Made by a program: the position numbers and the translations under genes
From: Saprospiraceae bacterium
GTDB lineage: Bacteria; Bacteroidota; Bacteroidia; Chitinophagales; Saprospiraceae
Reading direction: 5' to 3'
Assembly: GCA_019638385.1 (NCBI GenBank)
Contig: JAHBTW010000003.1
Coordinates: 310,001-374,000, forward strand
Length of the DNA: 64,000 bases
In this document: positions 55,101-63,544 of the stretch, one piece after another
Numbering within the stretch: position 1 is the first letter of the stretch
Layout of the letters: each line of letters starts with the position of its first letter
The notes under the pieces: model-generated
Told to the model about the DNA's origin: nothing
What the model saw: only the letters and a program-made list of their open reading frames with translations
Databases searched by the model: none

Positions 55101-57593
55101 AACCTGAGCAATGTAGCGGCAGGCAGCTACTCCGTCACCGTCACGAGCGGGAACGGCTGCACGGCCACGGCTTCGGCCAATGTGCCGGGCACAAACGCTC
55201 CCACCGTCGGCATTGCCAACACCGCTCCCGCCAACTGCAATCAGCCGACAGGCAGCGTCACGCTCAACGTTTCCGGCGCTACCGGCACACCCACCTACCT
55301 GTGGAGCAACGGCGCAATGACCCAAAACCTGAGCAATGTAGCAGCGGGCAGCTATTCCGTCACCGTCACGAGCGGGAACGGCTGCACGGCCACCGCTTCG
55401 GCGATGGTGTCGGGAACAAACGCGCCCACCGTCGGCATTGCCAACACCGCGCCTGCCAATTGCAACCAGCCCACCGGCAGCGTCACGCTCAGCGTTTCCG
55501 GCGCGACCGGTACACCCACCTACCTGTGGAGCAACGGCGCAACGGCGCAAAACCTGAGCAATGTGGCAGCGGGCAGCTATTCCGTCACCGTCACGAGCGG
55601 GAACGGCTGTATGGCCACCGCTTCGGCTACGGTGCCAGGCACGAATGCGCCCACGGTGAGTATTGCGGGCATTACGCCTGTGATTTGCAGCCAATCCAAC
55701 GGCGCAGTCAATATCAGTGTGGCGGGCGCGGTCGGCACGCCTTCGTATCAGTGGAGCAACGGCGCATCTACCCCCAACCTCACGGGCGTGCCCATCGGCA
55801 GCTATACGGTGACGGTGACGAGCGGGAACGGCTGTACGGCCACCGCTACGGCCAATGTGACGGGTACCACGGCGCCCGATGTGGCTTTGCTTCAGGTAGT
55901 TGCGCCGGGCTGTAACCAATCGAACGGCATCATCGTGTTGAGCGTGACCAATGCCACCGGCACGCCGACCTACCTGTGGAGCAACGGCGCCACCACCCAA
56001 AACCTGTTCAACCTTCCGGCGGGATTGTATTCCGTCACAGTAACCAACGGCAACGGTTGCACGGCGACCACCTCCGCCGACCTCAGCGTGGCGGGCGTGC
56101 CTACGGTGGCGGTGGCTTCCATTATTCCTGCCAGTTGCGGTTTGGCCAACGGCGCGCTGAGCATTACAGTAGGCGGTACAGTGGGCACGCCGACTTACCT
56201 GTGGAGCAACGGCGCTACGACCCAAAACTTGCCAAACGTGCCGGCCGGAACCTACTCCGTAACCGTAACCAATCCCAACGGCTGCTCCGCTTCTGTGTCG
56301 GCTATTGTGGGCGGTTCTTCGGCGCCGGCCATCAGTTTTAGTTGCCAACAGCAGACGCCGGTCAGTGCTGTCGGGGCGAGCGACGGGGTGGGGCTGGTTT
56401 CCATTCAGGGAGGCACGCCCGGATACAGCATCATGTGGACGGGCGGTTCACTCACTCCGCCCGGCGCCGGCGCTATTCTGTTGGCGAATCTGGCTGCCGG
56501 AACCTATCATCTCACCCTGACGGATGCAGCGGGCTGTGTGGATAGCTGCTCTTTCCAGATCAGCAGTGCAGCTGTTCCAACCTGTCTGCCGGGCGATTCT
56601 TTAGCCTTGGCGAGTTTGTACAACAATACCGAAGGCCCCGGCTGGACAGACAATACCAACTGGCTCGTGCCCGGTCGCCCGCTCCATACCTGGTACGGCG
56701 TGAGTGTGGATGCGCAGGGCTGTGTGACACAGATAAGATTGGACAACAACGACTTGCGCGGCAATTTGCCCAACCTCAACATGAGCCGCCTGCAATTGCT
56801 TTCTCTGGCAGACAATGCATTGGAAGGCGCCGTTCCCGCATTCAACACGCCCGAATTGCGTCGCTTGAACTTGCGCAACAATCGCTTGAAAAACATCAGT
56901 GGGCTGAGCCAACTCAATGCCTGGAACCCGGTAGTGGGCGGCGTAGGCTACCCGGATGTGATTCGGCTGGACGGCAACGCATTCACTTTCGAAGACCTGC
57001 TGCCCGACCTCGACCTGCTCGACTTTTGGGCCGACCGGGCCAGGTATGCCCCGCAGGATTCTATTTTTTCAGACACGCTGATTACCGGCGCGGCAGGCGC
57101 CACGCTGACCATTGATCTCGGCATTGATGCCGGCGTGCCGGATAATGTATATACCTGGCGGAAAGACGGGGACCTTTACAACACGTTCAATAACAATAAA
57201 TTGGTGTTGACTGATCTCGCCCCGGAGGATGCCGGTGTCTATCACGCGCATGTCACACATCCCGATCTGCCTGAATTGACGTTGTACACCCGCCGCATTC
57301 TGGTGGAGGTACAGCCCGAAGCAGGTCGCGTATTCAACGGGCTTACGCCGGATGATCCCAATGGGGAGAACTGCTGCTTAGTGTTGGAAAATCTTCACGA
57401 ATTTCCGGAGGCGGAGCTGCGGGTTTACAACCGCTGGAACGAATTGGTCTTTCGCCGGCAGCCGTACGACAACCTTTGGTCGGGGACCGATCAGGGCGGA
57501 TCGCCGCTGCCGATGGGTACTTACTATTATGTGTTGCTACCCAATGCAGAAGGGCAAAAACCCCTTCGCGGATTTATTTTACTTATACGCTAA
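46185..57593 (+). CDS. 3802-aa mosaic surface protein with T9SS type B domain
   Basis: Start ATG 46185 (signal peptide [21 protein letters not shown]). Order of parts, approximate residues: 35-380 right-handed beta-helix ([16 protein letters not shown]); 430-560 PKD-like; 559-883 five identical-length 65-aa repeats; 900-1215 SprB-type repeats; 1221-1505 two cohesin-like domains ([16 protein letters not shown]...[14 protein letters not shown]); 1513-1818 and 1875-2172 two leucine-rich blocks of plant type (NxLSGxIPxxLGNLxxL), each led by an ALYNxxNGPGWTxxxxW cap; 2205-2572 BspA-like DUF285 with nine 25-aa repeats ([16 protein letters not shown]); 2590-3465 nine 75-aa SprB-like repeats; 3465-3605 a third leucine-rich block; 3625-3708 Ig-like; and 3717-3802 the gliding-type sorting domain ([15 protein letters not shown]). 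Followed after 14 bp by a PorP/SprF-like gene, as in sprB-sprF pairs. Likely a T9SS adhesin. Confidence 0.92.
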   Translation: MNTLKFQIHYRILPLLVVAIFCSWKATRVLGQCPPLGTTSIQVVNTNDSGAGSLRQAIICANLSTSLDLITFNIPGAGPHIITPLTVLPPITDDGVTISVLQGGAALGAIRLSGSALSGIISGVEFNGVTGGTLEGLVVTGFPDDGVKVVDCSNVNILQNVISGNGGGGDPGEGVLVSNSNFIQISENRIGTDLTGTIANPNTSDGIDVYSSFDIFITRNVLSGNAAAGGRVFDSGSIIFSGNRIGVDASASFSLGNGAQGVEVINSFVIIDVTGPDPEDINIIGNNNFDGVLAQGSSAYLIVAFSIIGTGLNGTEDFANNGFAVRFDNGASGEVFQNKIAYNFSGGVQVAGTSTGISIRQNEMYCINSSGINLVGGANGGITAPLITTSTTSTIAGTCMPNGLVDVYREDNSGCPWGVCAGKVLLGTVTANASGIWSLSVSSSTGARVTATVTSPITNSTSAFSSCATIVSACPSYTASLSGSTAICQGQSATLTFNFSGGTGPYTVMWTNGTLSNINNGHTVSVNPGSTTIYTISSVTDASACPATIGSGATVTVNPNTTPTFTQVSPICVGGSFSLPTTSNNGITGNWSPAINNTATTTYTFTPTAGQCATTAMMTVTVSSNIAPTFTQVSPICVGGSFSLPTTSNNGITGTWSPAINNTATTTYTFTPNGGQCATTAMMTVTVNPNTTPTFTQVSPICAGGSFSLPTTSNNGITGIWSPAINNTVTTTYTFTPNGGQCATTAMMTVTVNPNTTPTFTQVSPICAGGSFSLPTTSNNGVTGAWSPAINNMATTTYTFTPNGGQCATTAMMTVTVNPNTTPTFTQVSPICAGGSFSLPTSSNNGITGTWSPAINNTATTTYTFTPNGGQCATSAMMTVTVNSLPIATAPGFPFERCDEGGGTATFPLANANGLISGGAGSVAWYQDAAGFQSIGNPFAYVSASGTVYAVVNNGQCNSNPVPVELLVLPAPVLVCAQQSPVSTPGASDGSATVQISGGTPGYTIAWSGAASGSQNQPTAGTATITGLPAGNYSVTVTDGNTCTQSCFFTINAPNCNLTANATGTNPGCHSAATGSIALTVSGGTGMLTYDWNDNTLDGTQNPTGLSAGAYSVTVTDGAGCTATASATLTNPAALVLVCAQQSPASTPGASDGAATVQISGGMPGYTIAWSGAASGSQNQAAAGTATITDLIAGNYNVTVTDGNGCVQQCSFIISTSSSGIFQLTIGSANNVSQGQQVCLDVTTSNFTDIVGMQFSINYNPALLQLVSVGNLGLPDLTLANNFGLPIPGGFGGLHPPGIITFAWTDPSISGVTLPDGTTIFQLCFNVIGSTDATVSFSDTPTLMEVVYADFTIERPFNSVPGTVSFNAPTGFTLTIGSADNVSQGQQVCLNVTAQNFTNIVAMQFTINYNPAMLEFVSVGNFNLQGLAASNFGFPGGTNSGVIGFSWADPDLGGETLANGATVFQLCFTALVGTGSTQVTFGNTPTPIEIVNAAQQSVPFNSVPGTVTFGPVSCTHPDYAALMALYNSTNGPGWTNNTGWAEGAVGTSCDPCNFNGEPWYGIQCSNNGRVVELNLSSNQLNGTLPAVLEALDSLVVLYLSYNQLSGSIPATMGNLENLERLGLADNQLSGAIPPELGNLQRLIDLYLISNQLSGAIPVELQNLINLEQLHLSDNQLTGVIPPDLGNLSSLNRLGLMQNQLSGSIPPELGNLSQLEWLGLNDNQLTGVIPPELGMMMSLTELTLSDNQLTGSIPAELGNTTNLIALWLHNNQLSGQIPVTLGNLVNLAYLYVQNNQLQGCFSQELSPFCNLGFSANFFVPGYNFTNNPGLPWSGDFERFCAGEDQIGASCDDGNPLTTNDVIQTDCTCSGALSTSCPSDSLALVALYNAANGPGWTNRNNWLVPGQPISTWYGVLVNAQGCVDTLLLPGNNLSGALPAELGTLSGLRVLNLSDNQLGGSIPASVGNLSALEILFLNNNNIGGNIPASLGGLSNLRELWLYENALSGAIPAELGNLQNLVLLSLASNDLTGSMPASLGNLSQLQGLWLYENQLSGSIPPELGNLAQLRELSLSINQLSGNIPASLGNLGLLTHFWCSFNNLTGSIPAVLGDLSQLTTLELSFNQLTGSIPASLGNLSNLTHFYLNNNQLQGCFPAELSVHCSLGLSNDLLLPGYNLTGNTDLPGGGDFTAFCNNNSGACAPTNPEAFITTWKTDNPGTSANNQITIPGTGTGYLIEWEEVGNPANNGTAIGNNTTTVTFPAPGTYRVSISGGFTRILFNNGGDRQKLLTIEQWGNIAWSSMERAFSGCSNLTYNATDAPNLSGVLSMSEMFRGCTLFNGAIGNWNTATVTDMSFMFSQAHSFNQSIGNWNTGAVTNMQSMFSWAISFSQPIGNWNTSAVTNMQYMFDGANSFNQPIGDWNTSAVSNMRYMFRNASSFNQPIGNWNTSAVTNMSWMFQSASSFDQPIGNWNTSAVTDMRAMFSVASSFNQPIGGWNTASVTEIYAMFELASSFNQPIGDWNTAAVTSMSGMFREAVSFNQPLGNWNTAEVTSMSGMFNNSGLDCANYDATLTGWAANPNTPDGLTLGAAGLQYGAQAAHDSLVNLKGWTIMGDVYDPGCVPCSSFTASLSGSTAICQGQSATLTFNFSGGAGPYNVVWSNGTLSNINNGHTVSVSPTSTTTYSISSVTDAGGCPATIVGNAAITVNPLPTLGIANTTPANCNQPTGSITLNVSGATGTPTYMWSNGAMTQNLSNVAAGSYSVTVTSGNGCTATASANVPGTNAPTVGIANTAPANCNQATGSVTLNVSGTTGTPTYLWSNGAMTQNLSNVAAGSYSVTVTSGNGCTATASANVPGTNAPTVGIANTAPANCNQPTGSVTLNVSGTTGTPTYLWSNGAMTQNLSNVAAGSYSVTVTSGNGCTATATATVPGTNAPTVGIANTTPANCNQPTGSVTLNVSGTTGSPTYLWSNGAMTQNLSNVAAGSYSVTVTSGNGCTATASANVPGTNAPTVGIANTAPANCNQPTGSVTLNVSGATGTPTYLWSNGAMTQNLSNVAAGSYSVTVTSGNGCTATASAMVSGTNAPTVGIANTAPANCNQPTGSVTLSVSGATGTPTYLWSNGATAQNLSNVAAGSYSVTVTSGNGCMATASATVPGTNAPTVSIAGITPVICSQSNGAVNISVAGAVGTPSYQWSNGASTPNLTGVPIGSYTVTVTSGNGCTATATANVTGTTAPDVALLQVVAPGCNQSNGIIVLSVTNATGTPTYLWSNGATTQNLFNLPAGLYSVTVTNGNGCTATTSADLSVAGVPTVAVASIIPASCGLANGALSITVGGTVGTPTYLWSNGATTQNLPNVPAGTYSVTVTNPNGCSASVSAIVGGSSAPAISFSCQQQTPVSAVGASDGVGLVSIQGGTPGYSIMWTGGSLTPPGAGAILLANLAAGTYHLTLTDAAGCVDSCSFQISSAAVPTCLPGDSLALASLYNNTEGPGWTDNTNWLVPGRPLHTWYGVSVDAQGCVTQIRLDNNDLRGNLPNLNMSRLQLLSLADNALEGAVPAFNTPELRRLNLRNNRLKNISGLSQLNAWNPVVGGVGYPDVIRLDGNAFTFEDLLPDLDLLDFWADRARYAPQDSIFSDTLITGAAGATLTIDLGIDAGVPDNVYTWRKDGDLYNTFNNNKLVLTDLAPEDAGVYHAHVTHPDLPELTLYTRRILVEVQPEAGRVFNGLTPDDPNGENCCLVLENLHEFPEAELRVYNRWNELVFRRQPYDNLWSGTDQGGSPLPMGTYYYVLLPNAEGQKPLRGFILLIR
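47859..48833 (+). repeat. Five tandem 195-bp coding repeats
   Basis: The phrase ACCTTCACACA recurs at 47874, 48069, 48264, 48459 and (as ACTTTCACACA) 48654, exactly 195 bp apart. Each unit encodes 65 residues with [17 protein letters not shown] and NGITGxWSPAINN. Copies 2-5 are nearly identical in DNA, so recent expansion or homogenisation is likely. Confidence 0.9.
53205..53879 (+). repeat. Nine tandem 75-bp DUF285 repeats
   Basis: AACTGGAATAC and close variants recur every 75 bp from 53205. Each unit encodes 25 residues of the form [20 protein letters not shown]. This is the BspA-like DUF285 surface repeat. Confidence 0.88.
54306..56330 (+). repeat. Nine tandem 225-bp SprB-like repeats
   Basis: Unit starts at 54306, 54531, 54756, 54981, 55206, 55431, 55656, 55881 and 56106, each exactly 225 bp. 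The 75-residue unit contains [33 protein letters not shown] and [15 protein letters not shown]. The first six are almost identical in DNA; the last three are diverged but keep the length. Confidence 0.92.
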
Positions 57594-57607
57594 CAACACC
57601 CTGTGCC

Positions 57608-58624
57608 ATGAGAAACAAAGGCATTCCGCTGCTCCTCCTCTTTGCTGCGCTTACGGCAGGCTTCTCTGCCGCGCTCGCCCAACAAGGGCCGCAAATCACG
57701 CTCTACCGGCACAACTGGGCACTGCTCAATCCGGCGGCATTTCCGCGCAATTACTTTGAAGATCAAGAACTTCTGCATCATTTCAGTGCGGCCTCCCGCG
57801 CACAAACCATTTTTATTGAGGGTTTTCCACAGCATCACAATGTGCGGTTCGAGTACATCCCCGATCTGGAAAGCTACTCAGATGTGAAATTGGGGTTCTT
57901 TGTTTCATCCGACAAAGCCGGCGCATTGGGAGAGAACCGGATACAGGGCAATTTTGCTTATTCTTTTGCATTAGATCGCAAGCATCAGTTATCTATAGGC
58001 GGTACGCTAAGCTGGACCAATCAACGGGTGAACATCAACAAGGTCAATTGGCAAACAACGCCTAATGTGCCGTTAGACATCAACTCCAGGTCGTACCTCG
58101 ACCTGAATATCGGCATTTTTTATTACCAAAGATCGCGTTCGGGCAGCGGCATAAGGCGTTACGCCGGCAAATTTCGCACCTTCGACAATCAGCCTCCTTT
58201 TTACGCCGGGATTTCGACCATACAGTTGGTGAGTCGCAGCCTTTCTTCGGTCGGGGGCAATGCCTTTGTCACGCCTTTTCAGCCGCATTACTATGCCGTG
58301 GTGGGCGGGGTGGTAAAAGGATTTGAACCATCGGTCTGGATTCGCTACTTGCCTGGACTGGAATACCATACCTGGGGGTTCAGCAATCCGCTCAGTGTGG
58401 ACTTCAACGTGCGCCGCATGATCCGGCAGTTGTGGATCGGCGCCGGGCTGAGTACCAACGCCACGGCCAACGCAGAATTTGGTTGCAATTTATGGCTGAG
58501 CGACGGTACCAACGGCATCGGCAATCTGCTTCAGTTGGGCTTTGCGATGGGCAATCTGGGCATCAGCCCGCGCGCTATCGGCGGCGGACCGAATTTAGAA
58601 CTGTCGGTCGGGTTTAATTTTTGA
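57608..58624 (+). CDS. PorP/SprF-family type IX secretion-associated membrane protein
   Basis: 338 residues from ATG 57608 (signal peptide GIPLLLLFAALTAGFSAALA); an earlier in-frame start lies inside the preceding gene and is rejected. The family hallmark is seen: QITLYRHNWALLNPAA (the YxxNxxxxNPA motif), later LKLGFFVSSDKAGALGENRIQGNFAYSF and GLSLGGT-like strands (HQLSIGGTLSW), and a C-terminal beta-strand ending in Phe (ELSVGFNF). PorP/SprF proteins are outer-membrane proteins paired with type B T9SS substrates and needed for their export or attachment. The pairing 14 bp after the giant type B protein fits that role. The 3' end overlaps the convergent CHAT gene by 30 bp. Confidence 0.88.
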   Translation: MRNKGIPLLLLFAALTAGFSAALAQQGPQITLYRHNWALLNPAAFPRNYFEDQELLHHFSAASRAQTIFIEGFPQHHNVRFEYIPDLESYSDVKLGFFVSSDKAGALGENRIQGNFAYSFALDRKHQLSIGGTLSWTNQRVNINKVNWQTTPNVPLDINSRSYLDLNIGIFYYQRSRSGSGIRRYAGKFRTFDNQPPFYAGISTIQLVSRSLSSVGGNAFVTPFQPHYYAVVGGVVKGFEPSVWIRYLPGLEYHTWGFSNPLSVDFNVRRMIRQLWIGAGLSTNATANAEFGCNLWLSDGTNGIGNLLQLGFAMGNLGISPRAIGGGPNLELSVGFNF

Positions 58625-61600
58625 TTTATACCTTGCGCTGTCAGGTTTTCCTGATTTCACAGCGCGGCTGGATAGCAGCGCTCGGTATGACAAAATTGGC
58701 TTCGCACCTGAGGGGGCGAGGTATAAAAAATACCCAATCACACCGGCACAAATCAGGAGGAGCAGAATGATCCACGCGTCCGGCAGGCGCGCTGCTATGG
58801 CGTCGGTATTGCCGTGCAGCACAAAGCCCGACCAGTAATAAGGGTGCGCGCCGAGGTGATCGTTTTGCGCTATGAAGTCAATTTTAGCGCGTTGCAAGGC
58901 GCGGTCTTTGCGCCCGCCGGCTTTCAGGTGTCGGTAGAACGCCGGCATGAGATCGGCGGTGAAACGGTCGTCCACATTCCACAGCGAGGCCAGTACGCTT
59001 CGGCTGCCGGCAGCCGTCATTGCGCGCGCCATGCTGAGAATGCCTTCCCCTTTGAAAAAAGGCCCTTTGGCGGTTTGACAGGCACTCAGGACGGTCATTT
59101 CAGCGCAAAGCGACAGGGAGGCCAATTCCGAAACAAAAAGCACATCCGGCGCCGGGCCTTCCGCAGCAGAAAATGCAAGGAAGGAGTAATCGGGAAAGGC
59201 ATTGTTGACCACCCCGTGTGCCGAAACATGTAAAAGGCTGTGGTGTGGGGCATTTTTCAAAAAATTATCTACCGTGGCAGATTTCCCGTTGAGCAGTTCG
59301 CCCTTCGGCCACTGCGCTTTCACCTGGCCCGCTTCTTCTTCATTAAACACCAAAGGCGACAGCCCTGCGGAATGGCCGGCATAATCAGGCGCTACGGCCA
59401 GCAAACGGGCGCGGACCGGTCGGCAACGCAGGTCGGGCAGCAGGGCCGAAACCCGATAGCTCAGGGCATGTTGCTGGATGAGATAGGGATAGCTTTTGTA
59501 CAAATCTCCCTGCGGGGGCGCTCCGGTGAGCAATGCTTCAAAAGGGATATAGGCTAAAATGCCGTCGGGAACGACAACCAAATCGGCGTCGGACGGCAAT
59601 TGCAGCGGGGCCACGAGGCTGCGATACAACCAATGGGCTTCCTTCGCGAAATCCCGGTCGCCGGCATTAAAATCGGGGCGGGTGCTTATTTTGCGGTAGA
59701 ACAGTTCCAGGTTTGTATCCAATTCTGCCGTCAGTGGAATGGCGAAGGCTTCCAAATGTTTTTTATTGATTACAAACACCAACAAGTTGTCTATTCCAAA
59801 ACTGTAATGCAGCAGTATCGCTCTCTTTTTCAGGCTGCGCTGTACGGAGTGGAGCAGGTCTGATTCCGGCATGGACGGTTCGGATGAGGGTGTTGATTCC
59901 TGCATTTTTTGCACCCAATGCTCGTAGCGAAGCTTTTCGGCGAGCAGAGCCGAGTCCAATTGTTCTATCAAACGCGTAGGCCACAGGCGATCCTGGGTTT
60001 CGTAACCCATGCGCTGTTTTTCCAGGGCAACGATGTGTCCGCGCAGTTGCATTCCTTCGCGGAGATCCTCCGCTGAGCGGTCGGCATGGAAAAGCCGCAT
60101 CGTTTTTTTCAATTGATGCGCTTTTCCCTGTTCAGCATAAAAAAATGCCGTTTGAAAAAAAGCGGGATCGTACTCGCCCAAGCGGTAATACGCCTCGGCT
60201 AAGCCCGCATACAGATCGTGAAAACAAGCTCTGAAAACAGCGCTGTTTTCGCCCTCGCTCAGCGGGTCGGCTATGCGATTGAAGCGCTTTACGGCGATAA
60301 CATATTCATCAGCCACCACTTTCCATTTGCTTTGCGAGCTGTTTTCAGCCGCGAGCCGGGATAAAACAGCCAAACGCCCGGCCAATGCACTGAGCGTTTC
60401 CAACGGGAAGTCCACCTGTTGGCGGAGCACATTAAATCCTACTGTTTTCAGAGCCTGATCGTAGTGTTTCAAAGCCTCTTCCAGGCGATTGAGCCGATGC
60501 AGTACCCGGCCTGTTTGAATCAGGAGCAGCGACTTTTCTGCGGCGGGAGCGTCACCGGCTTGATGCAAAGCGCGGAAAAGCTCGCGGAGTGCAGCCTCCG
60601 GGCGACCGGCGGCCAGGTATGCTTCGCCCATTTTGCTCCACACTTTGGAAAGATGCCGCCGGCGATCGCTGCCGGTTGGAAAAGCGGCAACGGATTTTTC
60701 AAAATAATAAAGTGCCGAAGTGGTCTCCTGCCGGTCTAAAAAACAATTGCCGAGATTGAAGTAGAACCCGGCTACGCTGCGGGATTCGGGCGCCACACCC
60801 TGCATCGTATTGACAGCCTCTTCGAGCAGCAATATAGCCGTTTCGTGATTGCCAAGGTACCTCATACAGATCGCGTAGAGGTTGAGAATGTCGGCCCGGA
60901 AGGCCGGGTTATGTTCCCCGGCAACACTCAGCGCCTTCCGAAACCAGGCTGCGGCCGGCGCAAAATCGCCGCGGTCCATACTGTTGCCACCGATGCTATA
61001 ATAGCAGGCAGCCAACTCTTCCGCGCCGATATGCGGCAGATCGGCCGCCATATCGAGCGCTTTTTGGTAATGTTGCCGGGCTTGCTCCAAATCACCGCTG
61101 CGACTATACACATTGCCGAGATTTCGGTAAATAATAACCGATGTGGGCGAGGGGCCGTTGGGCGTGATCCCGGCAGCCCGGTGCAGCAGCCGTTCCGCTT
61201 GTTGGAGATGGCCGGGGGCAAAGGATTCGAAATATGCATTGGCGGCATTGAGTAAGGCCCCGGAAAGGAGGGGCGATTCGTAACCAAAACAGGCGGTTTG
61301 CGCCTCCAGCACACGCCGGTTGTGAAGCAGGGCTTCTTCCCATAGTCCGGCCAACAGGAGTGACTGGCCAAGTCCGTTTTTCGACAAAGTTGCTTCCGGG
61401 TCGCAGGGGTCAAGTTTTTTTTGTTGAATGGAAAATGCCTCCCGGAAAGAACGAACGGCGGCGGCGTACTGCCCCAGATCATTGTGACAATTGCCGATAT
61501 TGATCAGTGAATTGGCGGCTTGCGGGGCATCTGTGCCAAACAATTTCCGTCTCATATTCAGCACCTTGCCGTGAACATGCAGCGCTTCATCCGGCCTGCC

Positions 61601-61810
61601 GAGCCGGCGCAGGGCGTTGGCGTATAAACTCAGGGCATCGGCGCGATCATTTTCAAGGACTGCCCGTTGGGCAATGGAATCGCTCCATACCAATGCCTGC
61701 TCCACATCGCCTGCCCGAAAACGCGCCCAGGCATCATCCAGCGTTTGAGCGGGAAGGGCCGCGAAGGGCCACATACAAAACAGGCAAAATCGGAATAACC
61801 AATGAATCAC
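58595..61810 (-). CDS. TPR-CHAT domain protein with signal peptide and C-terminal helix
   Basis: 1071 residues from GTG 61808-61810, which gives a good signal peptide (MIHWLFRFCLFCMWPFAALPAQ); no ATG fits upstream. Residues ~25-560 hold about twelve tetratricopeptide repeats (ALSLYANALRRLGRPDEALH, NIGNCHNDLGQYAAAVRSFREAF). A helical linker leads to the CHAT domain (~690-1000) with the caspase-like pair His865 (LLHVSAHG) and Cys911 (TVLSACQTAKG), and DVLFVSELASLSL. A membrane helix follows (about 1013-1031). The rest (1032-1071) has no look of a domain and is largely encoded by the dispersed repeat at 58628-58697. Divergent from a sigma-factor gene, a common Saprospiria arrangement. The catalytic pair suggests protease activity. 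Confidence 0.88.
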   Translation of the reverse strand: MIHWLFRFCLFCMWPFAALPAQTLDDAWARFRAGDVEQALVWSDSIAQRAVLENDRADALSLYANALRRLGRPDEALHVHGKVLNMRRKLFGTDAPQAANSLINIGNCHNDLGQYAAAVRSFREAFSIQQKKLDPCDPEATLSKNGLGQSLLLAGLWEEALLHNRRVLEAQTACFGYESPLLSGALLNAANAYFESFAPGHLQQAERLLHRAAGITPNGPSPTSVIIYRNLGNVYSRSGDLEQARQHYQKALDMAADLPHIGAEELAACYYSIGGNSMDRGDFAPAAAWFRKALSVAGEHNPAFRADILNLYAICMRYLGNHETAILLLEEAVNTMQGVAPESRSVAGFYFNLGNCFLDRQETTSALYYFEKSVAAFPTGSDRRRHLSKVWSKMGEAYLAAGRPEAALRELFRALHQAGDAPAAEKSLLLIQTGRVLHRLNRLEEALKHYDQALKTVGFNVLRQQVDFPLETLSALAGRLAVLSRLAAENSSQSKWKVVADEYVIAVKRFNRIADPLSEGENSAVFRACFHDLYAGLAEAYYRLGEYDPAFFQTAFFYAEQGKAHQLKKTMRLFHADRSAEDLREGMQLRGHIVALEKQRMGYETQDRLWPTRLIEQLDSALLAEKLRYEHWVQKMQESTPSSEPSMPESDLLHSVQRSLKKRAILLHYSFGIDNLLVFVINKKHLEAFAIPLTAELDTNLELFYRKISTRPDFNAGDRDFAKEAHWLYRSLVAPLQLPSDADLVVVPDGILAYIPFEALLTGAPPQGDLYKSYPYLIQQHALSYRVSALLPDLRCRPVRARLLAVAPDYAGHSAGLSPLVFNEEEAGQVKAQWPKGELLNGKSATVDNFLKNAPHHSLLHVSAHGVVNNAFPDYSFLAFSAAEGPAPDVLFVSELASLSLCAEMTVLSACQTAKGPFFKGEGILSMARAMTAAGSRSVLASLWNVDDRFTADLMPAFYRHLKAGGRKDRALQRAKIDFIAQNDHLGAHPYYWSGFVLHGNTDAIAARLPDAWIILLLLICAGVIGYFLYLAPSGAKPILSYRALLSSRAVKSGKPDSARYKSKIKPDRQF
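58628..58697 (-). repeat. Dispersed palindromic intergenic repeat, copy B, inside the CHAT gene end
   Basis: Minus strand AATTTTGTCATACCGAG (58697-58681) to CCTGACAGCGCAAGGTAT (58645-58628), the same ends as copy A at 30344-30420 with two base differences in the shared ends. The element is 70 bp here. It is read in frame as about 24 codons of the CHAT protein's tail (from ILSYRALLSSRA to DSARY). Confidence 0.72.
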
Positions 61811-61853
61811 GGCAGATAGGGTGGATGTTGTACAATAACAGGGGTAAGATATT

Positions 61854-61861
61854 TACTTTTG
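61854..61861 (+). promoter_or_regulatory. Housekeeping-type -7 box before the sigma-factor gene
   Basis: TACTTTTG at 61854-61861 with TTG at 61828-61830 (23-nt spacing), 80 nt before ATG 61942. It lies upstream of motif site 4, so the gene may have a basal and an autoregulated promoter. Confidence 0.55.
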
Positions 61862-61902
61862 TCGAAACAAAATGCCGGAGAAAAAATTGTATCCCCAAAA
61901 AC

Positions 61903-61928
61903 GGGTACCGACTATTGACTAACGCTAC
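61903..61928 (+). promoter_or_regulatory. Shared bipartite motif GGGTACCG-N14-CTAC, site 4
   Basis: GGGTACCG (61903-61910), 14 bases, CTAC (61925-61928), followed by TAA. Thirteen bases separate CTAC from ATG 61942, so the leader would be very short if CTAC is a -10 element. Its upstream flank CAAAAACGGGTACCG is identical to that of site 1 over 15 bases. Confidence 0.72.
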
Positions 61929-61941
61929 TAAAGGTGGACAG

Positions 61942-62565
61942 ATGAGCAAAGACTTTCCAAGCGATGAGGAATTTATCAAGGCTGTAAAAAGCCGTGACAT
62001 GACTCAACGGAACCGGGCGCTGAAATCGCTCTACATGGACGAGGTCGTCAACGGTAAAATCATCAGCATGATTTCCGATTACAACAGCAAAGCCGACCCC
62101 GACGATGTGTTGCAGGAGGGCGTTATTCTGTTGGATGAAATGATCCGAACAGACAAGTTCAGAGGAGACAGCAAAGTGCGGTCGTTTCTGATCGGCATTT
62201 GTAAAAACATCATCCGAAACGACCTTCGCAGCAGCCGCAAAGTGGTGCTGAAAGAAGAGATCGCCGAGCACGACCGCGAAGACGCCGATACGCCGGAAGA
62301 CCGGATGATGGTAGAGGAGCAATCTGATCTTGAAAAAAAACGGGATCAATTGCTGAAAGAATGCCTGGGCGCATTGACGGAGAATTGCCGCGAAGTACTC
62401 GGACTGTACTATTACCAATCGTATAAAATGGCACAAATAGCGGATGAGCGGGGTTTGAAAAATGCACACCAGGCCAAAAAAGCGGTAGACAGGTGTCGGC
62501 AACAACTGCGCACATTGATAACGGCCAAACCTGCATTGGCAAACTTTTTAAAACAATGGACATGA
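61942..62565 (+). CDS. Sigma-70 family (ECF-like) RNA polymerase sigma factor
   Basis: 207 residues from ATG 61942 (MSKDFPSDEEFIKAVKSRD), preceded by AAGGTGG at 61931-61937, an unusually Shine-Dalgarno-like site for this phylum. Region 2 reads ADPDDVLQEGVILLDEMIRTDKFRGDSKVRSFLIGICKNIIRNDLRSSRK, as in ECF factors. Region 4 reads LGALTENCREVLGLYYYQSYKMAQIADERGLKNAHQAKKAVDRCRQQLRTLI with a helix-turn-helix. It has no signal or membrane segment. The stop overlaps the start of the next gene by 4 bp (ATGA). Its own upstream region holds bipartite motif site 4, so autoregulation is likely. Confidence 0.87.
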   Translation: MSKDFPSDEEFIKAVKSRDMTQRNRALKSLYMDEVVNGKIISMISDYNSKADPDDVLQEGVILLDEMIRTDKFRGDSKVRSFLIGICKNIIRNDLRSSRKVVLKEEIAEHDREDADTPEDRMMVEEQSDLEKKRDQLLKECLGALTENCREVLGLYYYQSYKMAQIADERGLKNAHQAKKAVDRCRQQLRTLITAKPALANFLKQWT

Positions 62566-63350
62566 AAAAGGATACATTCGATACGATAGAAGACTATTTA
62601 TTGGAAAACCTGAGCGAAGAAGAGCGAACGGCCTTCGAAGCGCAGTTGCAAACCGATGAAGCACTGGCAGAAGCGGTGGCCCGCCAACGGCTGGAACACC
62701 GGGCCATGCAACTCTCTCTCCAGGACGACCTGCGAGCGCAAATGGCCGAATGGAAAAAGGAAAAAACCGGCAAGGCGGCCAATGGCGCCACACAAACCGG
62801 CCCACCGCGGGAAGCGAAGCGCATTACGCTGTCATCCCGCCTGACGCGCATCGCTTTGGCCGCTTCTATCCTGTTGGTGGTTGCCATGGTTGCCCGTTGG
62901 GCATTTTTCAATCCTTCTTTGTCAAATGAAGAACTCGCAGCCGCTTATTACGAATCTCCTCCGGCCGGAATAGCGCGCGGCACAGAGAGCGGCCCCGATA
63001 AAATTGTTTTTGACGAAGCCCTTGCACAGATACAGCGCGGAGCCTATTCAGAAGCCCTGCAGTCATTGAGCAATATATCCGACTCGACCTTGCTCGTGCC
63101 GGTGCTTTTTCAAATGATTGATGCGCACTATAAGCTCGGCAATTATCAGCAAGCGGCCGATGCCGCCCGAAATATCCTGAGCATATCGTCCGATCCACTC
63201 CTCGAACAGCGGGCAGAGGGCCTTTTATTAATCAACAAATTAGCTGCCGGACAGCGCGATGCGGAGTTTGAGTCGCTGCTGCAAAGGATTGTAAAAGATG
63301 AAAATCATGCATGGCACCGAAAAGCAGGCGAGCTGATGAAGCGGTTGTAG
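62562..63350 (+). CDS. Sigma-coupled single-pass membrane protein with TPR-like C-terminus
   Basis: 262 residues from ATG 62562, which overlaps the sigma stop (ATGA); ATG 62556 is possible. Residues 1-70 are a helical, acidic cytosolic part (DTIEDYLLENLSEEERTAFEAQLQTDEALAEAVARQRLEHRAM) that resembles the N-terminal sigma-binding region of anti-sigma factors, without a zinc-finger HxxxCxxC. A membrane helix follows (about 96-116, RIALAASILLVVAMVARWAFF). The C-terminal part is TPR-like (DEALAQIQRGAYSEALQSL, DAHYKLGNYQQAADAARNIL). By position and shape I infer an anti-sigma or signal-transducing partner for the sigma factor; not proven by sequence. Confidence 0.65.
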   Translation: MKKDTFDTIEDYLLENLSEEERTAFEAQLQTDEALAEAVARQRLEHRAMQLSLQDDLRAQMAEWKKEKTGKAANGATQTGPPREAKRITLSSRLTRIALAASILLVVAMVARWAFFNPSLSNEELAAAYYESPPAGIARGTESGPDKIVFDEALAQIQRGAYSEALQSLSNISDSTLLVPVLFQMIDAHYKLGNYQQAADAARNILSISSDPLLEQRAEGLLLINKLAAGQRDAEFESLLQRIVKDENHAWHRKAGELMKRL

Positions 63351-63544
63351 TGCGGTCACCCCGCCAAATTTTTAACCATCCTTGCCGTTTGCGCCTGCGA
63401 ATGCCCGCACTTGTATGATGCTTTCTTGCAGCATATAACGTAAGTTATAATTCTGCCAAAATACCCGATCGGTTTTTGGCCGTTTGCGCCGTTAGGCGTT
63501 ATATTGCGATGAATTTTAACATCTAACCTAAAAAATTAAATATT

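Noticed and set aside
47859..56330. Regular repeats that could be mistaken for a CRISPR array
   Set aside because: Units are 75, 195 and 225 bp, contiguous with no unique spacers, in frame, and encode known surface repeats.
54198..56348. Long open frame (716 codons) on the minus strand over the 225-bp repeats
   Set aside because: It exists because the repeats keep one codon register and lack minus-strand stops; its product is a low-complexity Arg/Ala/Gly/His-rich shadow of the plus-strand SprB-like repeats.
63352..63373. Possible terminator after the sigma-coupled membrane protein gene (GCGG/CCGC then TTTTT)
   Set aside because: Only a 4-bp stem with a 4-nt gap before five T residues; too weak to call.
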